Below are positions 26,367-34,081 of a DNA stretch of 64,000 nt, piece after piece; the first letter of the stretch is position 1; each line of letters opens with the position of its first letter. The DNA lies in assembly GCF_004342985.1 (NCBI RefSeq), contig NZ_SMBO01000003.1:124001-188000 (forward strand), in the 5' to 3' direction. This DNA comes from Novosphingobium sp. PhB57 (GTDB lineage Bacteria > Pseudomonadota > Alphaproteobacteria > Sphingomonadales > Sphingomonadaceae). Under the pieces are notes generated by a model. That model was not told where the DNA came from, searched no databases, and worked only from the letters and a program-made list of their open reading frames with translations. The position numbers and the translations under genes are program-made.

Positions 26367-27287
26367 TCAGATCGAAGTCATGCGCTCCATGGCCTCTTCC
26401 AGCCCATCGACGCGGTTTGCGCCGGTGAAGGCCTGCAAGGGGAGCGGCGGCCTGCCCGCCGGAAGTCCCAGCACTTCGGCTATCCCGTAGATGAGCCTCA
26501 GGCTACCATGCTGCTGGAACAGGGACCACATCGGCGCGAAGGCCGCTTGCAGGCGGGCGGTCTCGGCCTGGTCGCCATTGCGGGCGGCCTGCGCCAGTCG
26601 AAGCGCGGGGGCGGGGAGGATCCCGGCAATCACGCTGTGCCAGGCATCCGCACCTGCCAGGAAAGCCGGCGCGGCGCACCAGTCTCCGCTGTAGCCGATC
26701 TGAAAATCCTCCGGCGCCGAGGCGCGAAGCTCGGCGATCTCGCCTGCGTAGTCCCCGCTTTCCAGTGGCGGCATTTTCACGGCGGCGATCCCGTCGACGT
26801 GAGACAGCGCGGCGATCAGCCCGTGGGAGAAGGTGAAATTGGTCGTGCCCGGATTGTTGTAGATGCAAAGCGGCAGGGCGGTGCTGCCCGCGGCGGCCTT
26901 GAAATGATCCGCCACTTCCCGTTCGGTCAGCTTGGCATAGGACATGGGCGCCAGCAGCAGCCCGCTCGCTCCGGCCCGTTCGGCCGCGGCGGCCAGTTTG
27001 CAGGTCCAGGAGGTGCGCAAGGCGCCCACGCCGACTACGACAGGCACACGGCCACCGGCTGCCTCCACCGCTGCGACGGCGGCGCGGTTTCTCTGGTCGC
27101 GGTCGAGATAGGCATAAGTGCCTGTGCTGCCCAGCACGCCGATGGAATCGACGCCCGCACCCGCCAGCCGGTCCACCAGCAAGCCCAGAGCATCGGTATC
27201 GACGATACCGTTTTCGTCGGCCGGGGTGAGCGGAAAGGCGGAGAGGCCGGTGAAGATCGTCATGGGCAGCGGTCCATCAGCAAACAT
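26367..27287 (-). CDS. Dihydrodipicolinate synthase/N-acetylneuraminate lyase family aldolase
   Basis: A 306-residue TIM-barrel class I aldolase. The Schiff-base lysine is probably Lys171 in AAVKMPP and the catalytic tyrosine Tyr143 in IYNNPG; the GSTGTY loop is at 53-58. The general DapA fold is secure, but the gene is outside any lysine-biosynthesis context and differs from housekeeping DapA in the loop motifs. It is more likely a catabolic pyruvate-dependent aldolase or dehydratase. An alternative in-frame ATG lies at 27263. Neither start has a strong ribosome-binding site. Confidence 0.82.
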   Translation of the reverse strand: MFADGPLPMTIFTGLSAFPLTPADENGIVDTDALGLLVDRLAGAGVDSIGVLGSTGTYAYLDRDQRNRAAVAAVEAAGGRVPVVVGVGALRTSWTCKLAAAAERAGASGLLLAPMSYAKLTEREVADHFKAAAGSTALPLCIYNNPGTTNFTFSHGLIAALSHVDGIAAVKMPPLESGDYAGEIAELRASAPEDFQIGYSGDWCAAPAFLAGADAWHSVIAGILPAPALRLAQAARNGDQAETARLQAAFAPMWSLFQQHGSLRLIYGIAEVLGLPAGRPPLPLQAFTGANRVDGLEEAMERMTSI

Positions 27288-27443
27288 CGAAGGGGGGAGT
27301 TCTAGGACGGAGCCAGCCGGGGGAGCAACGCCTTGCGCAAGGCCGGATTTCGAAAAGCGGGGATCATTCTGAGGGCCGCGCCGGTGTCGGCCGACCGTCG
27401 CTTGCGCTATCCTCTAGCCAATCTCGAACGGAACATCGAACAC

Positions 27444-27980
27444 ATGACCGATCATCTCCATGTCATCACCGGCGGTCCTGGCTCGGGCAAGACCAGCCTG
27501 ATCCAGGCCCTGGCCGCCGAAGGGTTCCGGCACATGCCGGAGGCGGGCAGAGCCATTATCCAGGACCAGGTCGATATCGGCGGCGAAGCTCTCCCCTGGG
27601 CGGATCGTGCGGCCTTCGCGGCATTGATGCTCAACTGGGAAATGCGCTCGCACCGCGAAGCTGCAGCCAGTCCCGGCACCGTGCTCTTCGATCGCGGCAT
27701 CCCCGACGTGATCGGCTACCTCAGACTTTGCGGATTGCCCGTTCCGGCGCCCGCAATGCGCGCGGCCGAACTGCGGCGATATGCCCCCAAAGTCTTCGTG
27801 GCCCCGCCATGGCCCGCGATTTTCCGGCAGGACGAGGAACGCAAGCAGACGCTGGCCGAGGCCGAGGCGACCTTTCATGGCATGGTGGAGACCTACTCGG
27901 CGCTGGGCTATGCTCTTGTCACGCTGCCCCTGTCATCGATTGCTGAGCGCGTGAAGTTCGTTCTGGGGCATATTGCCTAG
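27444..27980 (+). CDS. AAA family ATPase/kinase-like P-loop protein
   Basis: A 178-residue P-loop protein of the AAA_28 type. The Walker A motif GGPGSGKTS is at residues 10-18 and a Walker B-like LFDRGIPDV near 86-94. The rest is helical, with no second domain. The start at 27444 places the P-loop at the usual distance from the N-terminus; the upstream in-frame extension to 27333 has atypical composition. Such proteins are small NTPases or kinases of unknown substrate. It stands alone. Confidence 0.75.
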   Translation: MTDHLHVITGGPGSGKTSLIQALAAEGFRHMPEAGRAIIQDQVDIGGEALPWADRAAFAALMLNWEMRSHREAAASPGTVLFDRGIPDVIGYLRLCGLPVPAPAMRAAELRRYAPKVFVAPPWPAIFRQDEERKQTLAEAEATFHGMVETYSALGYALVTLPLSSIAERVKFVLGHIA

Positions 27981-28001
27981 GCCCGTTTTTTCTCAGGCTG
28001 T

Positions 28002-28910
28002 TCAGGCGAGCGGGATGCCCAGTCCTTCCAGTTCACGCTCCGCCCAGAACAGGCGACCAGTATATTCCCATGGATTTTCGCAGGCCGCGAAGTAGACCAT
28101 CATGCGCGCAGGCACCGTCATGGGCACGGCCACACTGTCATCAAGCCCGCGCTCCTTGACGCGGATGGCGACCAGTTCGGTGGCGACAAGCCCCGGATGA
28201 AGGCCGATAATGGCGATGTTGCGGGCGTGCAGCTCGGGCGCCATGGCGTTGCCGAAGCGGTCGAGCGCGCGCTTGCTGGAATAGTATCCCGGCACGGCCA
28301 GGCTGAAGCCGCCGACGGCGCCCAGCTTGGGCAGCTCTTCCGGCTGACGAAAGACTTCACCGCTGCCCGTGGACAAGTTGATGATGCGTCCGCCGCCGCG
28401 GGCTTCCATGATCGGAACCACCAGCTGCGTCAGCGTGAAGGGGGCATGGACGTTGACCGCGAACTGGTAGAGCCATTCCTCGCGCGTGAGGTCGAGAAAG
28501 GGCTTGCCCCAGATGTCGCCGGTGGTGGCAGCGGCATTGTTGACCAATATGTCGACGCCGCCGAAGCGCGCCATGGCCGCATCGATCAGCGCGCGCAGAT
28601 CGGCCTCTTCGGCAAGGTCTGTCGCTACCGCGATGGCCTCGCCGCCGGCGGCCTCGATGGCCGCGAGCGTCTCGCCGATCGTGCCGGGCAGCGAGGCATC
28701 CGTTCCAACGGTCCTTGCGGCAAGCACGACCCTGGCGCCGCGCTGCGCGAAGTCGAGCGCCGCCTGCTTGCCCATCCCCCGGCTGGCGCCGGTTATGACC
28801 ACCACTTTGCCCGCGATGTCGAGTTCGCGCTGACGCACGGCCGGGATCGACGGATATTCCGCCCCGACGGCGCTCTGGGCGAAGGCGACGTTCTTGGAGA
28901 CCTTGCTCAT
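28002..28910 (-). CDS. Short-chain dehydrogenase/reductase (SDR)
   Basis: A 302-residue SDR with an unusual N-terminal extension of about 35 residues before the cofactor motif TGASRGMG. NNAA follows the fourth strand and the catalytic Tyr-xxx-Lys is in YYSSKRAL. The start at 28910 is preferred: GGGAG on the minus strand sits 6 bases before it, but directly abuts the alternative ATG at 28916. It is divergent from an IclR-type gene across a dyad-rich spacer, so it is probably the target of that regulator. Substrate unknown. Confidence 0.85.
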   Translation of the reverse strand: MSKVSKNVAFAQSAVGAEYPSIPAVRQRELDIAGKVVVITGASRGMGKQAALDFAQRGARVVLAARTVGTDASLPGTIGETLAAIEAAGGEAIAVATDLAEEADLRALIDAAMARFGGVDILVNNAAATTGDIWGKPFLDLTREEWLYQFAVNVHAPFTLTQLVVPIMEARGGGRIINLSTGSGEVFRQPEELPKLGAVGGFSLAVPGYYSSKRALDRFGNAMAPELHARNIAIIGLHPGLVATELVAIRVKERGLDDSVAVPMTVPARMMVYFAACENPWEYTGRLFWAERELEGLGIPLA

Positions 28911-28925
28911 GGACATCTCCCGTTA

Positions 28926-28960
28926 TTCCAATAATGGAACGACACTGGATAATGCTGGAA
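28926..28960. promoter_or_regulatory. Candidate IclR-family operator in divergent promoter
   Basis: A perfect dyad TTCCA-ATAA-TGGAA occupies 28926-28939. A second related element, TGGATAATGCTGGAA, lies at 28946-28960. Both contain the ATAATG core and TGGAA half-sites, spaced about two helical turns apart. They lie between the SDR and IclR-type starts. The form resembles IclR-family operators, which use short GGAA/TTCC arms. Confidence 0.5.
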
Positions 28961-29001
28961 TGATGTGTCAGGGTGTCATCCAAGTCAACGCCGCCTTGGC
29001 G

Positions 29002-29916
29002 ATGGTTGGAGCCGTCTCATTGTCCGATCCGTCGAACCCCACCACGCGCGTCATGGATGTCCTCAAATTCCTGGCCGCCCATCCGACCGAGCGTTTCACT
29101 CTGGCAGAGATCGCCCGGCACGTCGGGCTCAGCAATGGATCGGCGCATCGCCTGCTGACGACGATGGCCGCCGGGCAGTTTCTCTCGCGCCATGAGAAGC
29201 ACCGGACCTATTCGCTCGGCCTATCGCTCGTCGCCATCGGCCAGGCCGCCATTGCCGGCCACCAGGGCATCGAGATCGCGCGGCGAGAGCTGGCGCGGCT
29301 CGCGGCCGAGCTGGATATGCAATGCAGCGCGAATTGCCTTGCGGACGAAGAGATCGTGGTGCTGGTCAAGGAAGGCAGGCCGCAATCCCACCTTGGGCTC
29401 ACGCGCGTGGGAGAACGGCGCCCGCTCATGCCTCCGGTCGGGCTGTGCCACGTCGCCTGGGGCGAGCAGACGCTGATCGACGACTACATTGGCAAGGCTC
29501 GGCCCTTCATGGCGGCTTCCGTGCTCGATCATTTGCGCGATGCGTTGCCGCTGATCCGTGCGCGCGGTTATGCCGTCTGCGCGAATGGCCCGGGCGCCGC
29601 GGCCAGCCGCCAGGTCTTGGTGACGGCCAGCGATCAGGTCCGCGACGATGCCTATTGGACGCGGGTGCACGAACTGATCGGGCAGCTCTCGGCGGACGAG
29701 ATCCAGCTGGTCGACCTCGCGCGGGCGGAGGAGGCAGGCGTCAGCTACATGGCTGCCCCGGTGTTCTCGCCGGCGGCAACGGTGGCATTCCAACTGGTGG
29801 TGACGGGGCTGCCGACCGACCTCGATCCGCGCAAGATCGAAGCCTGCGCGCAGCGGTTATGTGCGGCGGCGGCAGTGGTGACCGCCGAGATGCACGGGCG
29901 GCATCCCGCGGGCTGA
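29002..29916 (+). CDS. IclR-family transcriptional regulator
   Basis: A 304-residue regulator. The N-terminal winged helix (about residues 15-75) shows FTLAEIARHVGLSNGSAHRLL. The C-terminal IclR effector domain spans roughly 90-290 (RRELARLAAELDMQCSANCLADEE). The start is uncertain: the frame is open from 28894, but that would place the operator-like dyads in coding sequence, so the ATG at 29002 (or 28960/28963) is more likely. Divergent from the SDR gene at 28910. Typically such proteins respond to small organic acids. Confidence 0.85.
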   Translation: MVGAVSLSDPSNPTTRVMDVLKFLAAHPTERFTLAEIARHVGLSNGSAHRLLTTMAAGQFLSRHEKHRTYSLGLSLVAIGQAAIAGHQGIEIARRELARLAAELDMQCSANCLADEEIVVLVKEGRPQSHLGLTRVGERRPLMPPVGLCHVAWGEQTLIDDYIGKARPFMAASVLDHLRDALPLIRARGYAVCANGPGAAASRQVLVTASDQVRDDAYWTRVHELIGQLSADEIQLVDLARAEEAGVSYMAAPVFSPAATVAFQLVVTGLPTDLDPRKIEACAQRLCAAAAVVTAEMHGRHPAG

Positions 29917-30004
29917 ATTGGGAGCGGCCTGCATTTTGCGGCCAGCGCATCAGGGCCGGGGGTCAGTTTCCGCTGCTGCAATGTCGCTTCGCGGGCAATA
30001 GGCG

Positions 30005-30037
30005 CCGGGCGCCGGTGCATCTGGCACCGGCGCCCGG
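30005..30037. terminator. Strong GC-rich hairpin between converging genes
   Basis: A perfect 14-bp stem, CCGGGCGCCGGTGC (30005-30018) with GCACCGGCGCCCGG (30024-30037), closes a 5-base loop. It lies between the stop of the IclR-type gene and the stop of the minus-strand TonB receptor, so it could end both transcripts. No clear T-run follows on either strand. Confidence 0.6.
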
Positions 30038-30045
30038 ATCCGTGC

Positions 30046-32907
30046 TTACATCTTCACCGAAACGCGCAAGTAGCCGAACTGGCCAGGCACGTCGTAGGTG
30101 GTGGGATCGTAGTTCGGGCCCGTGCAGGTGTTGCACGGCGGCGGATCGGTGTTGAACAAGTTGACCACGCCCAGCGTGAAGGTGAAGGCGCTGTCCATGA
30201 AGCTGGGTGTATAGCCAAGCTGGACGTCGCCGTAGAACCGGCTGTTCATCTTGTGGCCGTCGCTCTCGGTCACGCTGTCGATGTAGCGGCCGGTGAACGA
30301 GGCATCGATGCCGGCGATGGACCACGAGAGGATGCCGGTGCCCTTGAACTTGGGATAGGACTGATCCGGGAAACCGCGCGTGGTGCCCTTGTAGCTGATC
30401 GTGGCCGAACCGTCCGCCGTGGGGAACGTCTCTGTATACTTGAGCAGTCGGTTGGCATTGAACGACAGGCCGAACGTGCCCGCGCCGGTATCGGGCGAGG
30501 TGTAGTTCAGGCTGACGTCGATACCCTGCGTGCGAATGCTGCCGATGTTCTGCAGCAGGCCGACCACGCGCGAGATGATGCCGCTGGGCGTGCGCACCAC
30601 ATTGGCGCAGGCGCTGGGATCGCCCAGTTCGGCGCAGCGCGACAGGGTGACTTGCGGGTTGATGGCCGAAATCGCGTCGCTCACCTTGATGTCGTAGTAA
30701 TTGACTTCGAGGCTGAGATTGCGGGCAATGCCGCCGCGTGCCCAGGACGGGCTATAGACACCGCCGAAGAGCAGGGTCTTGCTGGTTTCCGGCTTGAGCT
30801 GGTCGTTGCCGCCGGTCAGCGTGCCGATCTGGCCGCCCTGCGGCTCCTGATAGCTGCCGCTGGCGGGAACGCCGTTGGCGATGCAGTTCGTACGCACCGT
30901 GGCGGAACTTTGCCACAGCGATCCGGCGACGTTGGTGCAGGGGTCGTCGATCGGGGCGTCGGCGCGGGACTGGGCGCCGAACAGTTCGCCGATCGCTGGA
31001 GCGCGGAACCCTTCGGCATAGCTGGCGCGCAGCAGCAGGTCGGAGACCGGCTTCCACAGGCCGGTCGCGGTGAACGTCGTGCTGGATCCGCTGGTCGAGT
31101 AATTGGCGTGGCGTACCGCGCCGTCGGCTTCCAGCAGCTGGAAGAACGGGGTGTCCTTCAGGATCGGCACGCGCAATTCGCCGTAGAACTCATCCGAATT
31201 GTAGCTGCCTGCCGCGGCCTGCGCGGGAATGTCTGCGCCGAGCCCCGCCTGGATGATCGGATCGGGCGTGAACGAGCCGAACTGGTAGCGGTGCTCATAG
31301 CCGACCGCGATGCCGACCGGGCCCGCAGGTAAGTCGAACAAGTCACCGGTGAGGTTGGCGGTATAGTCCTGCATGCGCTGGCTGGACCGGTCTCGCTCGG
31401 TGAACGAGATGTAGTCGAGCATGGCCTGCGTGATCGAACCTTCGCCGCCGAAGATGTTCAGCGGCACGCAGGCTCCGGTGCAGTCCGCCAGTGGGCCCAG
31501 TGCCTGCGCTACCCGCGCGGCGTTGACGTTGCCGGTGAAGATCTGCTTGGCGTCGTTCCAGCCGAAAGCGGCGTTGACATCCCAGTAGAACTTGCGCGAA
31601 CCCACATGGAAGCTGCCATCCAGCCCGGCATTGGCGGTCATCGTGTCGACGCGCTGCGTGTAAGTGCGCTGCCCGGCTTCGACCAGGCGGCGGGCGACGA
31701 AACCGTAAGTTGCCGGTTCCCCGTTCGCGCCGGAATTCAACGTGATGCCGAAGGGGTTGTAAGGGTTGGTCACATCGACAGAGACGGTGTCGAGCAAGTT
31801 GCCGTTGCCCGCGTCCGGCCCGATAAACAGCGGCAGGAAGGCGGCCTGGTTCTGCGAATTGCGATGGTTGTAGACCATCTTGGCACGGAAGGTGATGTTG
31901 GAGGTGAGTTCCTGCTTGGCGCTGACCCAGAAGCCATAGCGCTCCTGCGGCGTCAGGAAGTAGTTGTAGGGAGAGAAGTTGAAGCGGTCGGCATCGGTGA
32001 AGGCGCGGAAATCGCCGCCTGTAAGCGTCGGATCGTAGACGCCCTGGGTGGTGAGCGGAGGATTGCGGGGGGTTATGCTGCCCCCTGCCGGTAGCGATGG
32101 ATTGCCCTCGTTGAAGACGATGCGCCCGTTCACGGCTGCCGACGAACAGCCGCCGCGCGGATCCAGGCACGAAGTCTGGCCGGGGTTGGGGAATTGCGAG
32201 ATCGAACGGTCCGCCGTGCTGACCTTGTCCTGCTTCACGTAGCTGGCGCCGAACACGACCGAAGTGGTCGGGCCCTTCACCCCGTAGCTGACGTTGTAAT
32301 CCTGCGTATGCCCGTCACCCTGTCGATAGGTGCCGAACTGGCCCGAGGCGCGCAGCCCTTCCTGCTCGGACTTGGTGATGATGTTGACGACACCGGCGAT
32401 CGCGTCCGATCCGTAGAGCGGCGACTGCCCCGATTGCAGCACTTCGATCCGTTCGATCTGGCTGGCGGGAATGGTGTTGAGGTCGACCGTGGAGGGGATG
32501 CCGCTGGCCGCCGTGGCGTTCACGTAGCGCATGCCGTCCACCAGCACGAGCGTGCGTTTGGCCAGAAGATAGCGCAAGTCGATTTCGCTGGTGCCGGCAC
32601 CTACGCCGCCGCCGTCCTGCGGGTTGCCGATATTGCCCGAGTTGTTGGCCTTGGTATTGAGGCCGCCCGCCGCGCTGGGCAGGCGTTGCAGCACATCGGC
32701 GACGGAGGAAAGGCCGGTCTTGGCTATGTCCTCGTTACTGACGGTGACGACGGGACTGGGATTGTCGAGTGGGTTCTGTCGAATGCGCGAACCGGTCACG
32801 ATAATAGCGTCAGTCGAAGCGGGATCATCTTGTGCGAAGGCGGTGGCAGGAAGTACAAAGGCCATTACGGCCATGCTGCAATGCAAATGAAAACGCATGG
32901 AATTCAT
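30046..32907 (-). CDS. TonB-dependent outer-membrane receptor
   Basis: A 953-residue receptor. The signal peptide is at residues 1-25 (cleavage after TAFA), followed by a TonB-box-like DAIIVTGSR near 34-42 and a plug ending in SPLYGSDAIAGVVNIITK around 150. The large barrel carries several cysteine pairs in loops (SRCAELGDPSAC; CNTCTG), and the C-terminus ends YLRVSVKM rather than with the usual Phe. The start at 32907 has AAGGGTGA upstream; the frame to 33060 has no signal-peptide character. It belongs to the long, Cys-containing TonB receptors common in sphingomonads for sugars or peptides. Its ligand is unknown. Confidence 0.9.
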   Translation of the reverse strand: MNSMRFHLHCSMAVMAFVLPATAFAQDDPASTDAIIVTGSRIRQNPLDNPSPVVTVSNEDIAKTGLSSVADVLQRLPSAAGGLNTKANNSGNIGNPQDGGGVGAGTSEIDLRYLLAKRTLVLVDGMRYVNATAASGIPSTVDLNTIPASQIERIEVLQSGQSPLYGSDAIAGVVNIITKSEQEGLRASGQFGTYRQGDGHTQDYNVSYGVKGPTTSVVFGASYVKQDKVSTADRSISQFPNPGQTSCLDPRGGCSSAAVNGRIVFNEGNPSLPAGGSITPRNPPLTTQGVYDPTLTGGDFRAFTDADRFNFSPYNYFLTPQERYGFWVSAKQELTSNITFRAKMVYNHRNSQNQAAFLPLFIGPDAGNGNLLDTVSVDVTNPYNPFGITLNSGANGEPATYGFVARRLVEAGQRTYTQRVDTMTANAGLDGSFHVGSRKFYWDVNAAFGWNDAKQIFTGNVNAARVAQALGPLADCTGACVPLNIFGGEGSITQAMLDYISFTERDRSSQRMQDYTANLTGDLFDLPAGPVGIAVGYEHRYQFGSFTPDPIIQAGLGADIPAQAAAGSYNSDEFYGELRVPILKDTPFFQLLEADGAVRHANYSTSGSSTTFTATGLWKPVSDLLLRASYAEGFRAPAIGELFGAQSRADAPIDDPCTNVAGSLWQSSATVRTNCIANGVPASGSYQEPQGGQIGTLTGGNDQLKPETSKTLLFGGVYSPSWARGGIARNLSLEVNYYDIKVSDAISAINPQVTLSRCAELGDPSACANVVRTPSGIISRVVGLLQNIGSIRTQGIDVSLNYTSPDTGAGTFGLSFNANRLLKYTETFPTADGSATISYKGTTRGFPDQSYPKFKGTGILSWSIAGIDASFTGRYIDSVTESDGHKMNSRFYGDVQLGYTPSFMDSAFTFTLGVVNLFNTDPPPCNTCTGPNYDPTTYDVPGQFGYLRVSVKM

Positions 32908-33009
32908 TATTTCACCCTTTCGTAAGTCGCCTGAACTCGGGTGAAATGAAAGCTCTCTTGCCTGCCTCTGCACTGCAACAAGAATTCTTGAAAGTGCCAC
33001 ATTTTTGAA

Positions 33010-33041
33010 ACAAAAGCGCAACATCGTGACAAAAACGCAAC
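33010..33041. promoter_or_regulatory. 13-bp direct repeats upstream of TonB receptor
   Basis: ACAAAAGCGCAAC (33010-33022) is repeated as ACAAAAACGCAAC (33029-33041) with one mismatch and a 19-base period. The pair lies about 100 bases before the minus-strand receptor start and the same distance from the xdhC start. Tandem sites of this spacing are typical of activator or repressor binding. No candidate regulator is adjacent. Confidence 0.45.
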
Positions 33042-33145
33042 GTTCGCCAAGAGGATACATGCGGCGTGATGTCTGATGACAACGCTCTTAAATGCCGGGA
33101 AGTGCGGCAGTCCGACGGTCGATCCGGCTCCGGGTTGGTATCGGC

Positions 33146-34060
33146 ATGACCCAGTGGATCGGCTGGCTGCGGCGCCTTCCCGGGCCGCCCTCTGCGCTCA
33201 TATCGGTACTGGCGACGGAAGGGGCAGCACCCTGCGGGGCAGGGACGCGCATGCTTGTGACGACCGGCGGCCAGCTTGGCACTATCGGTGGGGGAGAGCT
33301 CGAACGCCTGGTGCTGGAACAGGCGCGCACCTTGCTGACGCTGCCGCCCGGCAACTGGCGCGTGGAGGACTATCCTCTCGGTCGGCGGCTCGATGCGTGC
33401 TGCGGCGGGCGGATGCGGATACTCATCGAGCATCTGGATCCAGGCGATCTCGACTGGCTGCATGATGCCGAGCCCTGGCACATGCTGGTGACGACATTGG
33501 AGAAAACTCGGGTCGAACGCGCGATATTCCGGCGTGAAACGGCCACGCGCCAGTCGGCGCGCGGCGAGCTGCCTGGCGCCGGGACGCGCATGGTGGAGCC
33601 GCTGGGAAGGCGGCCGAGGCCGTTCTACCTGTTCGGTGCGGGGCACATCGGCAGGGCGATCGCCCGGCACACGATCGGCCTGCCGCTGCAACTCGCCTGG
33701 TTCGACACGAGACCGGAATCGGCCGAAATTGACGGGGTAACGGTGATCTCTGAGGAGCAGATCGCAAAATGTCTCGAAGAGGCGCCGGACGATGCGGCTG
33801 TCGCCATCCTCACCCATGACCACTCGCTCGACTACGGTCTGGCCCTTGCCGCCCTGACGCGAACGCCTTTGGCCTTCGTCGGGCTGATCGGATCGTCGAC
33901 CAAGATCGCACGCGTCAGGGCGCGTCTTCTGGCGGAGGGGGTAAGCGAAGATGTCTTGGCGCGCCTCACCGCACCGATCGGGCTTCCCGGTGTGACCGGT
34001 AGCGAACCGGATGTCATCGCCATTGCCGTACTGGCCCAGGTGCTTCAACTGAACGCCTAG
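33146..34060 (+). CDS. xdhC: XdhC/CoxI family protein (molybdenum-enzyme maturation)
   Basis: A 304-residue XdhC-family protein, which in other bacteria binds molybdenum cofactor, helps its sulphuration and inserts it into xanthine-dehydrogenase-type enzymes. The N-domain includes ATEGAAPCGAGTRML, GTIGGGELE and the cysteine motif DACCGGRM. The C-terminal Rossmann domain begins FYLFGAGHIGRAIA. The start at 33146 is chosen to begin just before the conserved domain; a frame open from 33092 is possible. No xdhA, xdhB or other molybdenum hydroxylase gene is in the window, so its client enzyme is encoded elsewhere. Confidence 0.85.
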   Translation: MTQWIGWLRRLPGPPSALISVLATEGAAPCGAGTRMLVTTGGQLGTIGGGELERLVLEQARTLLTLPPGNWRVEDYPLGRRLDACCGGRMRILIEHLDPGDLDWLHDAEPWHMLVTTLEKTRVERAIFRRETATRQSARGELPGAGTRMVEPLGRRPRPFYLFGAGHIGRAIARHTIGLPLQLAWFDTRPESAEIDGVTVISEEQIAKCLEEAPDDAAVAILTHDHSLDYGLALAALTRTPLAFVGLIGSSTKIARVRARLLAEGVSEDVLARLTAPIGLPGVTGSEPDVIAIAVLAQVLQLNA

Positions 34061-34081
34061 CAGTTCTTCTTTCGGCTATGC

